Positions 10,546 through 22,774 of a stretch of 64,000 nt of DNA are shown here, piece by piece (positions within the stretch are counted from its first letter, which is position 1; every line of letters starts with the position of its first letter). The stretch is taken from contig OW386291.2 of assembly GCA_936432065.2 (NCBI GenBank), positions 101,807,823 to 101,871,822 on the forward strand. Direction: 5' to 3'. This DNA comes from Rutpela maculata (taxonomy: Eukaryota; Arthropoda; Insecta; Coleoptera; Cerambycidae). The notes below the pieces were generated by a model. The model saw only the letters and a list, made by a program, of their open reading frames with translations. It did no database searches and was not told the origin of the DNA. The translations under genes and the position numbers were made by a program.

Positions 10546-12858
10546 CCCACACAGCACAATCGGGTTATGGGATGACAAATTGACGTACCTGGATATCCCA
10601 GTACGTAAAATAAATAGAGAAACGGATGTACCTTTTAGGATATCCTATTTTGGGACGTCCTCAAGACAGCCCATTTTAGTATGTCCCAAGATATCCTTTT
10701 ATGAATGTCAATGGGCTATCCTGAATAAGTTCCATTTTGGCATTAACTATGTCGACTAACATCGGGATTAAGAACGGACATCCGATGAAGAGCCCTAAAT
10801 CTCCTTAAAATGTACTCTAATATTAGATCTCTAATATATTTAAATAAAGCGCCATTTTGATTTCCGGCCGGCCAAACGGGCCAGGTCAAAGAAACTAGAA
10901 AATACCCCAAACACACAGCAACCATGCTTTATTAGTTTTTATTTTCTCAAATATTTAAATAATAATTATTGTTAGTGACTGTATGAAATGTTTTAAAGTT
11001 GTATCTTTGTGTTTTATCTATTTAGTTCAGCTTTACTTGAGTGTCTTCATTCCAGACTATAAAAAGTGAGTATAAATGTATAAAAATATAACATAACCTA
11101 TTAAACTTCATGTTAAAAATTGAATATTTAATTAGTTATTTATATCGTGTTCGAAATCACGAAAATTTAATACGATTTTTCATACTTTCAGGATGCCAAA
11201 GGAAGCTAAAAAAATGAGGATTTATACACATTCCCGTATTTTACAATCACAAAATAAAATATTAATTTGGCTCAAGAATTGAATACTAAAATCATAGCTT
11301 GGAGAGAAAATGTGAATCACGTCAAAGTATTATCAAATTTGGCAATAAACCTGATGAAATTGAATTTGAGAATGACGACAAATAATGTGCCTACTTAGTT
11401 AATAATTTTAAAACCAACTAGCAACTAATTGTGGACGGAAATCAGTAAGTAAATATTGTGCTTTAAGATAATTATTTGAAACATTTATTACGCTTTTAAA
11501 GGAAAGATATGATATGATATAGAGGTGGAAAGACTGCATGAAAATACAGAGACCTACTACAATCTTTTATCTTGAAATTCTATTTGCCAGAGTGTACTTT
11601 ATGGATTTTAATTTATAATTCGGTAAATTATTATTCACTGAGTGCTGTAGGTCATACCTATATCCTTCAATAATTTCTATTATTTTTATCTTGCCCATTT
11701 TTCATATATTTTTTTAATAATAGTGGTTTTATTTTAGCTGCACCTATGAATGAGTATATTATGAAAAACGAAGCAGAGAAGCTGTTAAAAGATTATCCGA
11801 GGAGTGTAAAAGAGAAGAGCGAGGTGGCAAAGAAAAGAATAGAAAAGTAGAAGTGTGCTACATCCTAAAAATTCATGTTCGGCTATTACTAAATTTGCAA
11901 AAGTAATATAGGTATTTATTTTACATTTTTCTAAGAAGTCAGCTTTTTAACATTACAAATGTTTTTAAATATTGAATGTGTTTAGCTTATTTCTATTATT
12001 AAAATATTATTATCATTTAAGTAGCACTTAATTTCATACAAAATATTTATGTTTTTTTATAAAATTGTAGTGTCTTTGACGATGGTTAATAAACCAAACC
12101 GTAGGAAAATAATATTTTATTTTTTAACTAACCATAAACCCAAAAAATTATATGTAAGTTATAATATAAGGAAAAATAGGTAAGTGCAAATATTTAAAAA
12201 ATGTGCATATTTGACAAAAATTCTAAAAACTTTTACAACTCAATTTTTTTTTAAATGTAAATATAACATTATCGTCTAACTGTTGGTTGTGGCATGTCTT
12301 AATTTTTATGTTTCTTGGTGGGATCCTTTGCCACATCTTTTCTTCTAAGGCAATGTCTGTAAAATCTTCAAAATAATGCAATTATCCAGTATTTTACTCG
12401 AAAATAACCTCTACGCTCCTATAACGTAAAAGTCACAGGCGTAGAGCTTATTTTCTAGTAAGATGGATAATTGTATTATTTAGTTGATTTTATGGACATT
12501 GTTTTAGAAGAAAACACATGGCAGAAGATCCCACCAAGAAACAGAAAAATTGAGTTGCCCGTGGATATCTATTTGCAGTCCGTAGGATATCCTGGGACAT
12601 TTCAGTATGTAGCTTGTACAGCCTATTCGTAATACTTAGGACATCCCGAAATATCCCAGGATGTCCTGGTACGTCTTTAGTACAAACGTCGGTATATCCT
12701 TCAGGACGTCCCTCGTACTACTTTTATCTAATACCGAGTTGTGACATTGGGATGACCAAAAGAGTGCCGAAAAGCATATGAGGATGTCCATAGGCAAGCC
12801 CAAATACTAAATGGGATTTGCCATAGTACGTCCCTCGGACAGCCTTGTGTTGTGTGGG
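10546..12858. mobile_element. 2.3-kb TIR element with subterminal palindromic motif clusters
   Basis: The left end CCCACACAGCACAA (10546-10559) is matched by an inverted TTGTGTTGTGTGGG at 12845-12858. TA flanks both ends, compatible with a TA target duplication. Inside each end are many copies of self-complementary words of the form GGATATCC or GGACGTCC: about 10590-10700 on the left and 12560-12790 on the right. Such subterminal repeats usually act as transposase-binding sites. No transposase reading frame was found between them, so the element is nonautonomous or decayed. A second palindrome, 12301-12560, is nested near its right end. The superfamily is not identified. Confidence 0.65.
12301..12560. 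mobile_element. Palindromic MITE (family member 1)
   Basis: Left arm words ttcttggtgggatc, ttttcttctaaggcaatgtc, aatgcaattatccagtatttt and cctctacg reappear inverted in order on the right (gcgtagag, aagatggataattgtatt, gacattgttttagaagaaaa, gatcccaccaagaa). The arms are about 120 bp with a centre near 12425. The right half is also present alone at 37990-38135, showing that this is a repeated family. Confidence 0.75.
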
Positions 12859-15199
12859 TATGGATATGACATAATGCCTGCGTTGCCCTTGGTTACAGAT
12901 CCATTAAAACAGTGGGCTAGGTGCGCGTTAAAACCGCAAATGAGTGTGATATATTCACTTTCCAAGCGGCCTTTGGGCTCACCAAGTCGTCAACATTATG
13001 GCTGGAATTTGAGCCATTTAAGTTTTTGAAATTTAAATTCTTTGGTGAATTGTACCGAGTAGTTGAGAAGTTAACATCAAAATCTGTTTAGTACAGACGT
13101 TTTGAATTAAAGTAGCATTTAATCAGTATAATGCTAGCTGTTTTAATTGAGTTAAAAGGAAAATTACAGTTTAGAGTCAGTGTTACTATACTTATGGTAT
13201 AGTTTTGTATAGTCTGTGAGGTTACAACTGGTACCGACTTATAAATTTGAGTAACTACAACACTGCCTTCGTTACTTTTGGTGCAGTTTTGTAAGTACAT
13301 TTATATTTCTATCTTGTGTTTACTGGCAACTGGTAACGGCTCCTGGCGAAGTTCTCGCAACTTTCCTTTACATCGTGATCAAAGACGCCAATTTGGTGCA
13401 ACTTTCAGTGTTATGTGCGAGTATTGCGTTGTTTGATTAAATAAACAAGCTACATCCTTTTCGCGAGTGCTCGTACCGTCTCTTAAAGACTGTTAATAAA
13501 ACTTTTTATTTAATAAGTGTAAATCATTTTTTGTGCAGAGCACATTTCGTTTTTGTGTGTATCTTGTAGTTTAAAATGCTACTATGTATCCCATTGCCTA
13601 TGTTATTACCTTTATTTACGCTAAAGATTTGTTTACGTCATTTAGTAATAACTACGTTGGTCAACTAATAATTTAGTTATCTTTTTTGAGTATTTACAGT
13701 AGTTTTTGTGTATTGTGGCCTTCTGCCAGTAATTTTGGATTTACCTTTTTGTATGTTATAAATCTGTCTGTCTCTCTGTACCTACATCTTTCATTCTGTT
13801 TGATTTTTATAAACGTAATCCAAGCACATATTTTTTTTGCCCACCCCTGATTTGTCAGCTGCTCTACCATACCTTTTAACTTTACAATAAATTTTGCTAT
13901 TTTTAATTAGTTATTTTTTATTTCAAAAGTCGACGACGACTTATAAATTGTTATAGGAACAGGGCAAGGAAGAAAACATGTTTTTTTAGGTCTACAGCGC
14001 AAGAATTGGATTAGATGTAAAGAATTTTATAATAAGCGAAAGATAAATATTTTAACTTCACTGTATTTCGATGTTAAATTAATTTTGTTAAATTAAATCG
14101 CGTCCCCGCTTCCACCAGAGATAACAAAATTCTTGATTTATTAAATAACTTTTTCAACTAACAAAGAATTCGAAAACAATTCGTCACGCCAGATCTTCGA
14201 AATGAATGCAGTTAATTTAGTTCTTTCCCGAAAAATATGTCTCAACTATGAACACAACATGTTTCATTGATCTTTTAGATAGTAGCTCAAAGTTAATTAC
14301 ATGGAAATTTCTGAGTTTATTAGATGCAAGTATGTGAGAGAGAATTTCCAATTCAAACGAAGTAATGCGCGTTGGCACAGCGAACGCATTCCTTGATCGT
14401 TCCCCTTATTTCCGAGCTTCAATATCAGAACTCGAGCAAAATTCATTATTAGGAAACAAGTTATTCAATATTCTGCTCTCCTTTGATGTTTAATGTTGGC
14501 TAACACAGCTTTTAGCTTCAATTTTCAATGTTTCAAGAATGTCGCGACATTCACTTATAAAGGAATTATTTTTAATGTTACTTTTTACAGTCTCACTTCG
14601 TCTTGGGAGGCGAACTCAGCACGACTCACCTTGGAAAAAGTAAAGTGAAAGTATCCATATTACGTATTCTAGCAAAAAATCCTGAGATCTTGTTTTATTG
14701 AAATGTCTCGTAGGTTCTTAACACGGTTTTACATTTCATTTTGAACTACTTGGAATATACATAAATAATCTATTCTTGGTTAGTTAAAGAGACAGGGGAC
14801 GTGTTAACTATCACTTTGTCAGTTTTGTTCTTTTTTGAAATTTTATAGAAATAAAATACAAAGAATCTATAAAATTACAAAATTATCCAGTATATTCTGG
14901 CAAATAAGCCCTCCACGCGTATTTTTTGCATTAAAAAGGCATCTAAATAATGTTTTTTTCACATATAATATATATAAAAGTAAAACTAATATTTTATTTT
15001 GCTGGTATCCGCAGACGCAATATGTTTCCTTTTTAGCTGGTAATTTGTCTTTGGCTGTCATTAAGGTTCTACCTGTTAAAACATTAATAAAAACATTAGC
15101 TACATCAACGCAAACATCAGGTGAGTATTATGAACATCGTTTTAAGAAATTTTCTGTTTACTATTTTCAACTGACTTTTTTTTAGATCTTTTTATTTAA
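12859..15199. other. No gene seen
   Basis: About 2.3 kb of AT-rich sequence. The frames at 12811-13029, 13088-13300 and 14835-15185 have no recognisable motif and overlap frames on the other strand. Probably intergenic or intronic. Confidence 0.5.
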
Positions 15200-15560
15200 C
15201 GCCAGCCTATTTCCGCTACCAGGGCCTATCACCGACGCCAGGAGACGAGCTACCCCCAACCTGGAAATTTTGCCGAACCTCTTCTCGTAAGAAAAGTAGG
15301 GATCTTTTACTTACCTAATATTTAATGGACAAGGGACCGCCTGCTTTACATCCCCTCCGAAGGATGGTATATCCACGACGGCGACGTAATCCTCGTCTCG
15401 AAATGACATAGCTTCCGCGTATACGCTGATATACAAGCCGCTAGAAGGTGGGACGAGATCGCTGTGTTTCCCAAGATGAATTTCACCCATCCAAGTACTA
15501 ACCGCGCTGCACGTTGCTTCACTGGAGTATCGAAATACAATCACAGTCAAGACGCATCTA
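15200..15560. other. GC-richer patch of unknown origin
   Basis: This stretch is clearly richer in G and C than its flanks and contains the 5S rRNA-like segment at 15461-15522. Open frames occur on both strands but show no known motif. It may be the remains of a SINE or another retroelement, or a conserved noncoding element. Confidence 0.45.
15461..15522 (-). other. 5S rRNA-like sequence (pseudogene or 5S-derived SINE fragment)
   Basis: The plus strand reads gctgtgtttcccaag, a short unrelated gap, then cccatccaagtactaaccgc and acgttgctt. This is the reverse complement of the 3' half of animal 5S rRNA, in which CCATCYAAGTACTAACC is a conserved core that contains the internal promoter's complementary region. 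Matching stops abruptly on both sides, so a full 120-nt gene is not present. It could be a truncated 5S pseudogene or the head of a 5S-derived (SINE3-type) element on the minus strand. The match is from memory of the consensus. Confidence 0.5.
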
Positions 15561-15721
15561 CGCTCGCCCCCTCAACCGACTTTAAAAAATTTAAGAAAGG
15601 TGGAAGTTCTCAGTTCGATGTTTTCTCTATATACCGAGATATGGTTTACCCTTTTTATTCGTTTGTTTCTTAACTTAGATAAATGAAATTTTCTTAGGTC
15701 AATGCACCAATAAAAGGCTGA

Positions 15722-16072
15722 TGTCAAAAAAAGTTGAAGCATTTGGCGCTTGTACAATGTATACACACAAAATCACAATTTTATTTTTTACCCCATTTAA
15801 TACTGGGGTGGGGTTAGTAATGGTAGTGATAAATGCCAAAATTTTTTTATGTCATTACTACCGCATTATTAGCACTTACCCGCATCCTCACTACTGATGT
15901 GGCATATCGTTTTATAAGTATTCAGGGTAAACGATTTCAAATATTAAATTATTAAAGTTCTATGGACAATTATTTCCACATAGTGGCGTGCAAACACAGC
16001 ATCAACATTTTTTCGTTGAATAGGAAATCTGGATGTGGACATAGTGATTCCATAAGTAGCTGTTTTTATACC
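15722..16072. repeat. CTTCCAC-family repeat, rearranged copy
   Basis: 15722-15852 matches the family in plus orientation (gtatacac...aaatcacaattt, tggggtggggttagtaatgg, aaatgccaaaattttttt). 15855-16072 matches its other end in minus orientation (ctactgatgtgg, gatttcaaatattaaattatt, ctggatgtgga, agtgattcc). The two parts therefore meet head to head, unlike the other copies, which suggests an inversion or a second insertion. Confidence 0.7.
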
Positions 16073-16504
16073 CGAGTCGGTATTTTCAGATAACGCACTA
16101 ACAACTTTTAGCAAGGATTTCTCCAAATTATGTTACAGAGAATTAATGGAAGTAATAAGTGGCCTTAAAAAGAATATTTTACTTATTTGTCTTTGGCAAG
16201 CCATAAAAATGAGGAAGCTTACTATGATGTGGTGTAAGTTTCCATTGAGTATGGTTTCTGAGTTATTAATAAGTGGCATGACTTTTGTATGATATATATT
16301 TTTGCTTATATCTTACTTTGCTCTTTTAATGTATAATGATTTTTTACTCTTTCTTTGCTAGTGGCTAAGTATTTGCTATTGTTGTTGATTAGTTGTTTAT
16401 TATATTATGATTTTATTAGTTATTGTATTTGTATGTTTATATTTCCATGTTTTTTGTTATAATTTTTGATTTACCAAAAACTTTTTGTAACTTGGTTAAA
16501 TAAA
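16073..16504 (+). other. Possible retroelement 3' end
   Basis: There is no coding motif. The stretch ends with taacttggttaaataaa immediately followed by a long TTTC repeat. An AATAAA next to a simple-repeat tail is what a LINE or SINE 3' end looks like. No RT is preserved upstream. Confidence 0.35.
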
Positions 16505-16519
16505 CTTTCTTTCTTTTTT

Positions 16520-16561
<42 letters not shown>

Positions 16562-16581
16562 TTTCTTTTTTCTTTCTTTCT
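16505..16581. repeat. (CTTT)n microsatellite
   Basis: About 77 bp of CTTT tetranucleotide repeats with a few interruptions, adjacent to an AATAAA-bearing sequence. Confidence 0.95.
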
Positions 16582-18074
16582 ATTACCTTTTCCGCTTGAA
16601 AAATTTTAACATTTTTATCTCGTTTTTAGAGGGTTATCGATTGCTTTCTTCTAAAGTTAATAGTTATCTTTAAATTGACATTGCTTCTCTAAAGCCATTT
16701 TTGTCACCATTTTGTTTTACGTTGAAATCCTTGAAACTTTTCTGCTCCTAATAACCTACTTCTGTAAGAACTTTCACATAAGGATTTTTCCACAATTTTT
16801 GGCGTTATTTCTTCTCTAGGGACTTGGTTATTATGCATTACTCAATATTCATATTTTAGTTGGTTATAAATGCGTTTGGATACGTGTAAGATTTATTTTT
16901 ACACTTCAATATCAGAATACATTATACTCCTTAAAATTTAAAACTTTGAGGTACGTTTAAATTCCAGATCTAGGACCATACTAGGGTTCTATACTCGATG
17001 TTTTAACATAACTTAGGTATGTTTCAGACCGATATTTGGATACAACGGAGACTCATTTGAAGCCATATGCTTGTTGAGCCCCATATTGTATCAGAAGAAA
17101 ACTGTTCAAAAATATATAATTGAATTTTTTTCCTCTAAAAGGAGATAACTGCTTATTGGTTTGGTATTTAGTAAATATTCTAGGTATTGTAGAAATACGT
17201 CTTCATTTATATGTCATACTACCTACCGCTACTGACTTACCTCTCAGATTTTTCTTTATTGTCTTATCCACTTTTGTAAATGTTTGAGACTTGGGCTATT
17301 TCTAATCAGGTATTTATGGATTTGGATATACATAGGCTTATTAGAGACTCCAAACGATGTACTTACCTGAAACAAATAAGAAATATTTTAATACACAGAA
17401 CAATTTCTATACATTTACAAATTACAAGTAGTTATTAGAAAAACGAATCAAAATGTTTTAAAATAACGGCACATTTTTCTAAAGATTTTTTAAAACATAT
17501 GAATTTTTACTTAAGTTATCGTCAATTGTTTAAAAATTGTCAATCTCGATTGGTTCATTATTTGCAATTTAAATTGACGAAAGAGGTTCGGACAGGTTTA
17601 GTTGTTTTCGCAATTTCATAACGAAAAATCCGGTTTTTTTTTCTGTTGTGATACGAGCTATATACCTATTTTGAACATTGCTTTGTTTAAATAAATGTCT
17701 TCTGGGATACATTTATTTCAGAACTCCTTGTAATATTTACAAGTTTCAGCAAAAAAATGTAAACAATCGTTTTCTATATAAACTGTTTACAGTGTATCTC
17801 GCAGATTTGAACGAATTTTGCGTAGCTGATAAGTCTATTTTAATTTAAAATTTTATTATTGCATTTTTAATAAAGCTATTATGAAACGAATGAAAGTTGC
17901 GATAGGACGTTGCCTACTACGCAAAATATTGACTGTGTACTTAACCTCATCAATGGTACAATGTAAAAATACTTTTTTCCGCGTTAGAGAAAAATGTCAA
18001 TCAAAAAGTTATTAGCAATCAATCTACTCATTTTACACATGTACCAAATTAAAAAATAAAAATAAGTGTAACAA
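16582..18074. other. No gene seen
   Basis: AT-rich, no recognisable coding motifs, inverted repeats or RNA genes. Confidence 0.5.
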
Positions 18075-18412
18075 GAATTATACCACCTAATTTATGGACT
18101 CTTACCTGCTTCATTTATGTGTTTACCCCCGTTTACCTCAATTTGCCCCCCATTTGCCCCTTCAGCGGAATAAGATGAAAATTTAATCTACTTCCAGATC
18201 ACGTTAAAATACATACGTGTACCTAATTTCAAGTCAACACCTTAAACGGTTCCAGCGTAATCGTGCGCACAAAAGAAGTTACAGACAGACAGACAGACAG
18301 ACAAATATTTTTTTTTCACTCAAACTTAAAATCTCGACGTTTCATGACATTCCAAGCCTATTTTTCTGTCGTTATTATACTTCCACTGGATGTGGAAGTA
18401 ATTTTACTTTTT
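18075..18412 (+). repeat. CTTCCAC-family repeat, partial copy
   Basis: Matches the 3' half of the copy at 40606-41300: ggactcttacctgcttcatt, the run of tttacccc words, gtgcgcacaaaa, a (CAGA)n stretch at 18282-18303, atctcgacgtttcatgacatt, and the terminal hairpin acttccactggatgtggaag. The 5' half is missing. Confidence 0.85.
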
Positions 18413-19612
18413 GTAACTGGTTACGAAAAGTTGGACGTTTTGACACTTACGTCAGTTTTGAAAAGTGAGTCATTTTATATGTCAAAATTAGAAAAAAAAA
18501 ATTACCTGATTATGATATACACATGATTAAATAAATTAAGTAAAAATCGGTGTAAAAGATATTAATATTATCAAATTTTGGTTGTAATAATGGAGATGTC
18601 ATTTGTAAATTTCCGAAAATTGTTTACGTACAAGCATTTAATTGGTGCATTTTGATAAAAATTATTTAACTATACATCGGTCACGAAAAACTGTAGACAG
18701 ATTTTATTAAAATCATTTATAATGTCTTTTCAGAAATAAAGAACTAATTTGGCAGGTCATTAGTGATTCGAATATACGAAATAAAAGTCAGTAATGAGTT
18801 TCCACCTTTTGAATAGATGTATTACGTTTCCGTCTGGAAAATCGCTTTTCTGGTTTCCACGTCCTCTGGTAGCACTTCAAGTTGCTCATGTTTACGCAAA
18901 CAAATCGATATTCAATCACATAAATGCATTCTATTTTGTCAGCTTTCCCAATACATGCAGGTAATCAAATAACGACAACATCAAACTCTTTATTTACTTT
19001 TCTCTCTCACTTGCGCTCTCTCTTATTGTGGTACAATAATATATATGCATTATTATATTTTTGGGTATAGTCTAGCGTGGCTAGCAGTTCACTTGTGAGT
19101 CCGTGGTTAAGTAATGTTTCGGTAGTATTACATCTACCTTCTTCAGATTTTCGTTAATAGCTACTTACTACTGCGGCTGTTACTCGAAGAAAACTCAACA
19201 ACTGACCTAAAAATATAAACGGAATAGCAGTGGACACTGTCCGTCAACATGTTTACTTCAAGTTGAAATGAAACTTTTGCAGCTGCCAACGAAATTTGAT
19301 TATATTTTTATTAAATATGAATGTAAGCATATGCACCGATGAATAGGAGTTTTCGTTTAAAACGTCGAGGATTACACACTTATTCTTAAAAATTCACGAT
19401 GTTGTGCGAGATTAACAAAGTACAAAGACATACAGTGCGTTGACAAACTTTGTTAAAGCAACCGTGACAAAAAAATTATAAGAAAATACGTAATACAAAT
19501 GTGTTATTTATATTCAAAACTTGCAGACAGACTATTGCTGAAATTAACATCAAGAAACAAAAACATAATAAGAAATCAATCCAAATAAGGGAGAATAGAA
19601 ATCACTGCTAAT
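18413..19612. other. No gene seen
   Basis: No coding motif. A tct-rich patch lies near 19003-19022. Nothing else is assigned. Confidence 0.5.
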
Positions 19613-19843
19613 CAGAGCTGGGCAGAGTACCGCAATAAAGTACTCACGAGTACTTCACAACAAGTTACTCGTGAAAACTTGAGTACGAGTACTTGTTTTT
19701 GTAGTATTCTAAAAAATGAGTACTTTTACACAATTCGGAGAGTACTCTTCTAAAAATGAGTAACGAGTACGAGTACTTCAAAAGATACCAAACTGAAATA
19801 GGTAATAGACAAATAATTAGAATACCACTTATAATAGTACAAT
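19613..19843 (+). mobile_element. Left end of a hAT-like element (same family as 39260-40385)
   Basis: Begins CAGAGCTGGGCAGAGTACCG, identical in its first 20 bases to the element at 39260. It follows that copy closely through gagtacgagtacttgttttt and gtaatagacaaa. Similarity is lost after about 19843 and no right terminus was found, so only the first 230 bp remain. The CAGAGCTGGGC start is typical of hAT TIRs. Confidence 0.75.
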
Positions 19844-21302
19844 ATCTAGAGGTAAAAAATATGCAAAATTTCGGAATAATTTCATATGTAATGATAATTT
19901 TTCTTTATGGGTTATTATTAAAGTAAAAGATATCATCTTCAGAGTCTATATGGACTAGATACTTACTCTTATCCTCAAGGGGTGAAAGCCACCCCCAAAT
20001 TTAAATATTTATTATTTGAAAAAGTATTAATAATTTATTTTTGAAACGTAGGATAGTTATGTTTTTGAGATCACTGATTATGAATCTGAAGTCAAAATTA
20101 AAAAATTCAAAATTGCGGCTCTAATATGGCGGGTGAAATTTTTTTCTAAAACAAGTGTTTTAAACAGACAATAGAAATTGAGCATCTATATATGAACAAA
20201 AAACAGCATTTTTGAGGAAAAAATTAATTACTGAGCAGTTACAACAACAAAATTGCGACATTTTGTTAAAAAAAAATGTGAAAACGCACATTGAATCGGT
20301 TATAACTTCTTTATTTTTTGTGATGTAGAAACAGACAAAAAATCGTTTTAAAGGTTAATTATTTTTAATTTTGTTCCTTGCAATTTTTAATGGAAGTGTC
20401 ATAATTTCTGAGATATTCAACATTAAACCAAATAGTTCATCCTAAAAACGGTCGAATGTCATCTATAAAATTAAATATCTTCGAAACTGTCAACCCTATA
20501 CTAGTATATAGTGGACTAAAAACAAGGGAAAAAGTCGCTTCCTTCTCGAAAAAAATTTTTTTAAGGTATAACCAAATGAAACCCAAACAGGATAATTGGT
20601 TAGGTCCTTGTGCATGTGAAATGACTAATTACGACATCTTTCGGGGGGTCAGATATTTTTTATCCCGAAAAATGTCAATAATTTGTCAAAATGTTATAAT
20701 TATGTTTTTTTACACATACCACGCGATAACTTCGAAACTAATTAACTTATAAACATGAGTTTTTTTTTAATCGATTGAGTACATATAGGCGGTCATAACT
20801 GTGCTAATTTAAGTCCCCTGGTTAGCGTGTTTTTTCTTGGAGAATGGAGTAAACTCGAAATTTTACTTTTATTGCTGCATGATTTTCGGTAAGAGAGAAA
20901 CTTTTTTATTTCAAGGAATTTTGCCATAGTGTAAGCATATGAATTAAAGAAAAAATATTGAAAAAGTTTCTACAACAAAAATCAACCTTCTGTTACAAAT
21001 AGTTTTCTAGTTATCGCCATTTAAAATTGTAATTATTCGGGCGCCCGCGCGTCTGCGTCCCTATTCGCGCAGATGGCTGTTGCGCGAAACATTGCCACAT
21101 TGTTTTACCAGCATTTTTATGTATTTTCTGTTGGTTCATGCATGCAATTACTCGCCTTGAATTCTTCAAATTGTGTTTAATTAATTTAATATTTAAATAA
21201 TTGTACGTTGTTTGATTATGGAGTGTTCAATTTGTGGTACTTGTGCACTATTTAAAATAACGAGCGCCATATATTTCAAAAAGATGTTTAGATTTCTATG
21301 GC
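19844..21302. other. Repeat-bearing stretch without a gene
   Basis: Contains 20280-20500, a copy of a repeat also seen twice at 48.7-49.4 kb (ataacttctttatttttt, gttccttgcaatttttaatg, cctaaaaacggtcgaatgtc). A GC-rich patch with gcgcccgcgcgtctgcg lies at 21040-21070. The 98-codon frame at 20456-20752 has no recognisable motif. Confidence 0.5.
20280..20500 (+). repeat. Interspersed repeat shared with 48.7-49.4 kb
   Basis: Shares the ordered words cataacttcttt/gttataacttcttt, ttttaattttgttcc, tttctgagatattcaacatt, catcctaaaaacggt and gtcatctataaaattaaata with 48700-48900, and more weakly with 49220-49420. It is noncoding. Confidence 0.75.
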
Positions 21303-22185
21303 GCAATGATTTTGTGTTTTTTTATATTTTGGAAGTGATTTAAAAAAAAAGAATTAAAAGTATTGATATCACGCTTAATTTTGAAGATACACTCCATTCT
21401 CCGATTAAACAATTAATCCACGTTATCTTTTTGACTATTTCATTTATTTAAAAAATGCGTATGAGCATTTACATTGGCAATTTAATTTTCTATAAAACTT
21501 ATCCAACGACTTTTTTGGTTCTCTCACTTGATTCTCGAGATGTAAGCTGAAGTAGAAAAAAAAAACGATTTAATTTTTTCGGACTGAAATTTTATAATGG
21601 ATCATTCAATGTGCAAAATCTTCTAAACTATATATTTTATTGAAAAATGCTCACAATTTTTTACATACAAATTTATTTATTTTTAAACAAAAAATTTCCA
21701 ATGACTATTGTATTTCGCTTAGTTAATATACATATATTCGAGGGGGCAACCGCTGGCGAAATTTTGTACACCTAATACCTATTCTAGAGAAATACCCTTT
21801 ATTTCCCCTTTAATTCCTTGTAATTCCCCTAATTCCTCAAATACCTTTATTTCCTCCTAATACCTTAATATTTTCTAGATTATCTCGGGAACGGTGCACT
21901 TTTTGATAAAAATACGTATATACAAAATTGTTCCTTATAAAATTCTCTATCAAAGATGTTTCTACACTTTTTTCCTAAAATTAATAGTACAGTGGGAAAT
22001 AGGGCCCACACATAAGGGTTGGTTCCGGTCAACACAATAAATTGTAATCTTTACTATAATCTACTTTAAAGTTCAATACTTAACGCTAAAGCAGTAGCTA
22101 CTAAAGTCCGCCTAAAATTATAATAAATTCCTCTCACCCCTATAAAATAACGCGATTTTTGATGAAGCGAGAATATTGTATACCG

Positions 22186-22345
22186 GGTCGCTCAGCCGAT
22201 AGGGACACTGTTGTAACTTTTGAATGGGAGAATGTTTTTTTTTTTTCAAATTTGGTGTACTGATATGGGATATATTTTCCAATTATATAATGTAAAGAAC
22301 CAAAATGGCCGACTTCCGGTTTCAATTTTACCCGAAAGTGGGTTT
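22186..22345 (+). repeat. Short repeat, copy 1
   Basis: The words gggtcgctcagc, ttgtaacttttgaatggg, gtgtactgatatggga, ttccaattatat and accaaaatgg occur in the same order at 24783-24920. No coding. It sits inside the left part of the 3.2-kb inverted-repeat element and may be a nested insertion. Confidence 0.75.
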
Positions 22346-22774
22346 GAAATACCCGGTTTTTGCGTAAAATCCCGCACATTGGCAGCCCTGAACAGTAACA
22401 GCGTTTACAGCAAGCTCTAAAATAATGCGGTGACCTTGGGTCATCTGAGATGTAATGGGAGAAATTAAATTTTTTTACATTGTGGTGGTGTATAGATATT
22501 TATACTTTCTTCGCGTAAAGACAGCTTTGGAAATAGCCATACGGATATTCAGCGAATTATATGACCTGCGCTGATTACATTTGCGTCTCATTTACCAAAG
22601 TACTATTAATTTTCGGAAAAAAGTTTAGAGAAGTTTTTTATAGATAATTTTATAAGGAATAATTCTGTATATATAGGTTTTCTTATGGAAAAAATACACC
22701 GTTCCAGAAATAATCTAGAAAACCTCAAAATGGGGGTGGAAACGACGTCCTCTAGGGGATGAAGCACGCAATTT

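Noticed and set aside
10743..10925. 60-codon minus-strand frame
   Set aside because: Lies within the subterminal region of the 10.5-kb TIR element and shows no motif.
16505..16581. CRISPR-like short regular repeat
   Set aside because: A plain CTTT microsatellite with no spacers; CRISPR arrays are not expected in this eukaryotic context.
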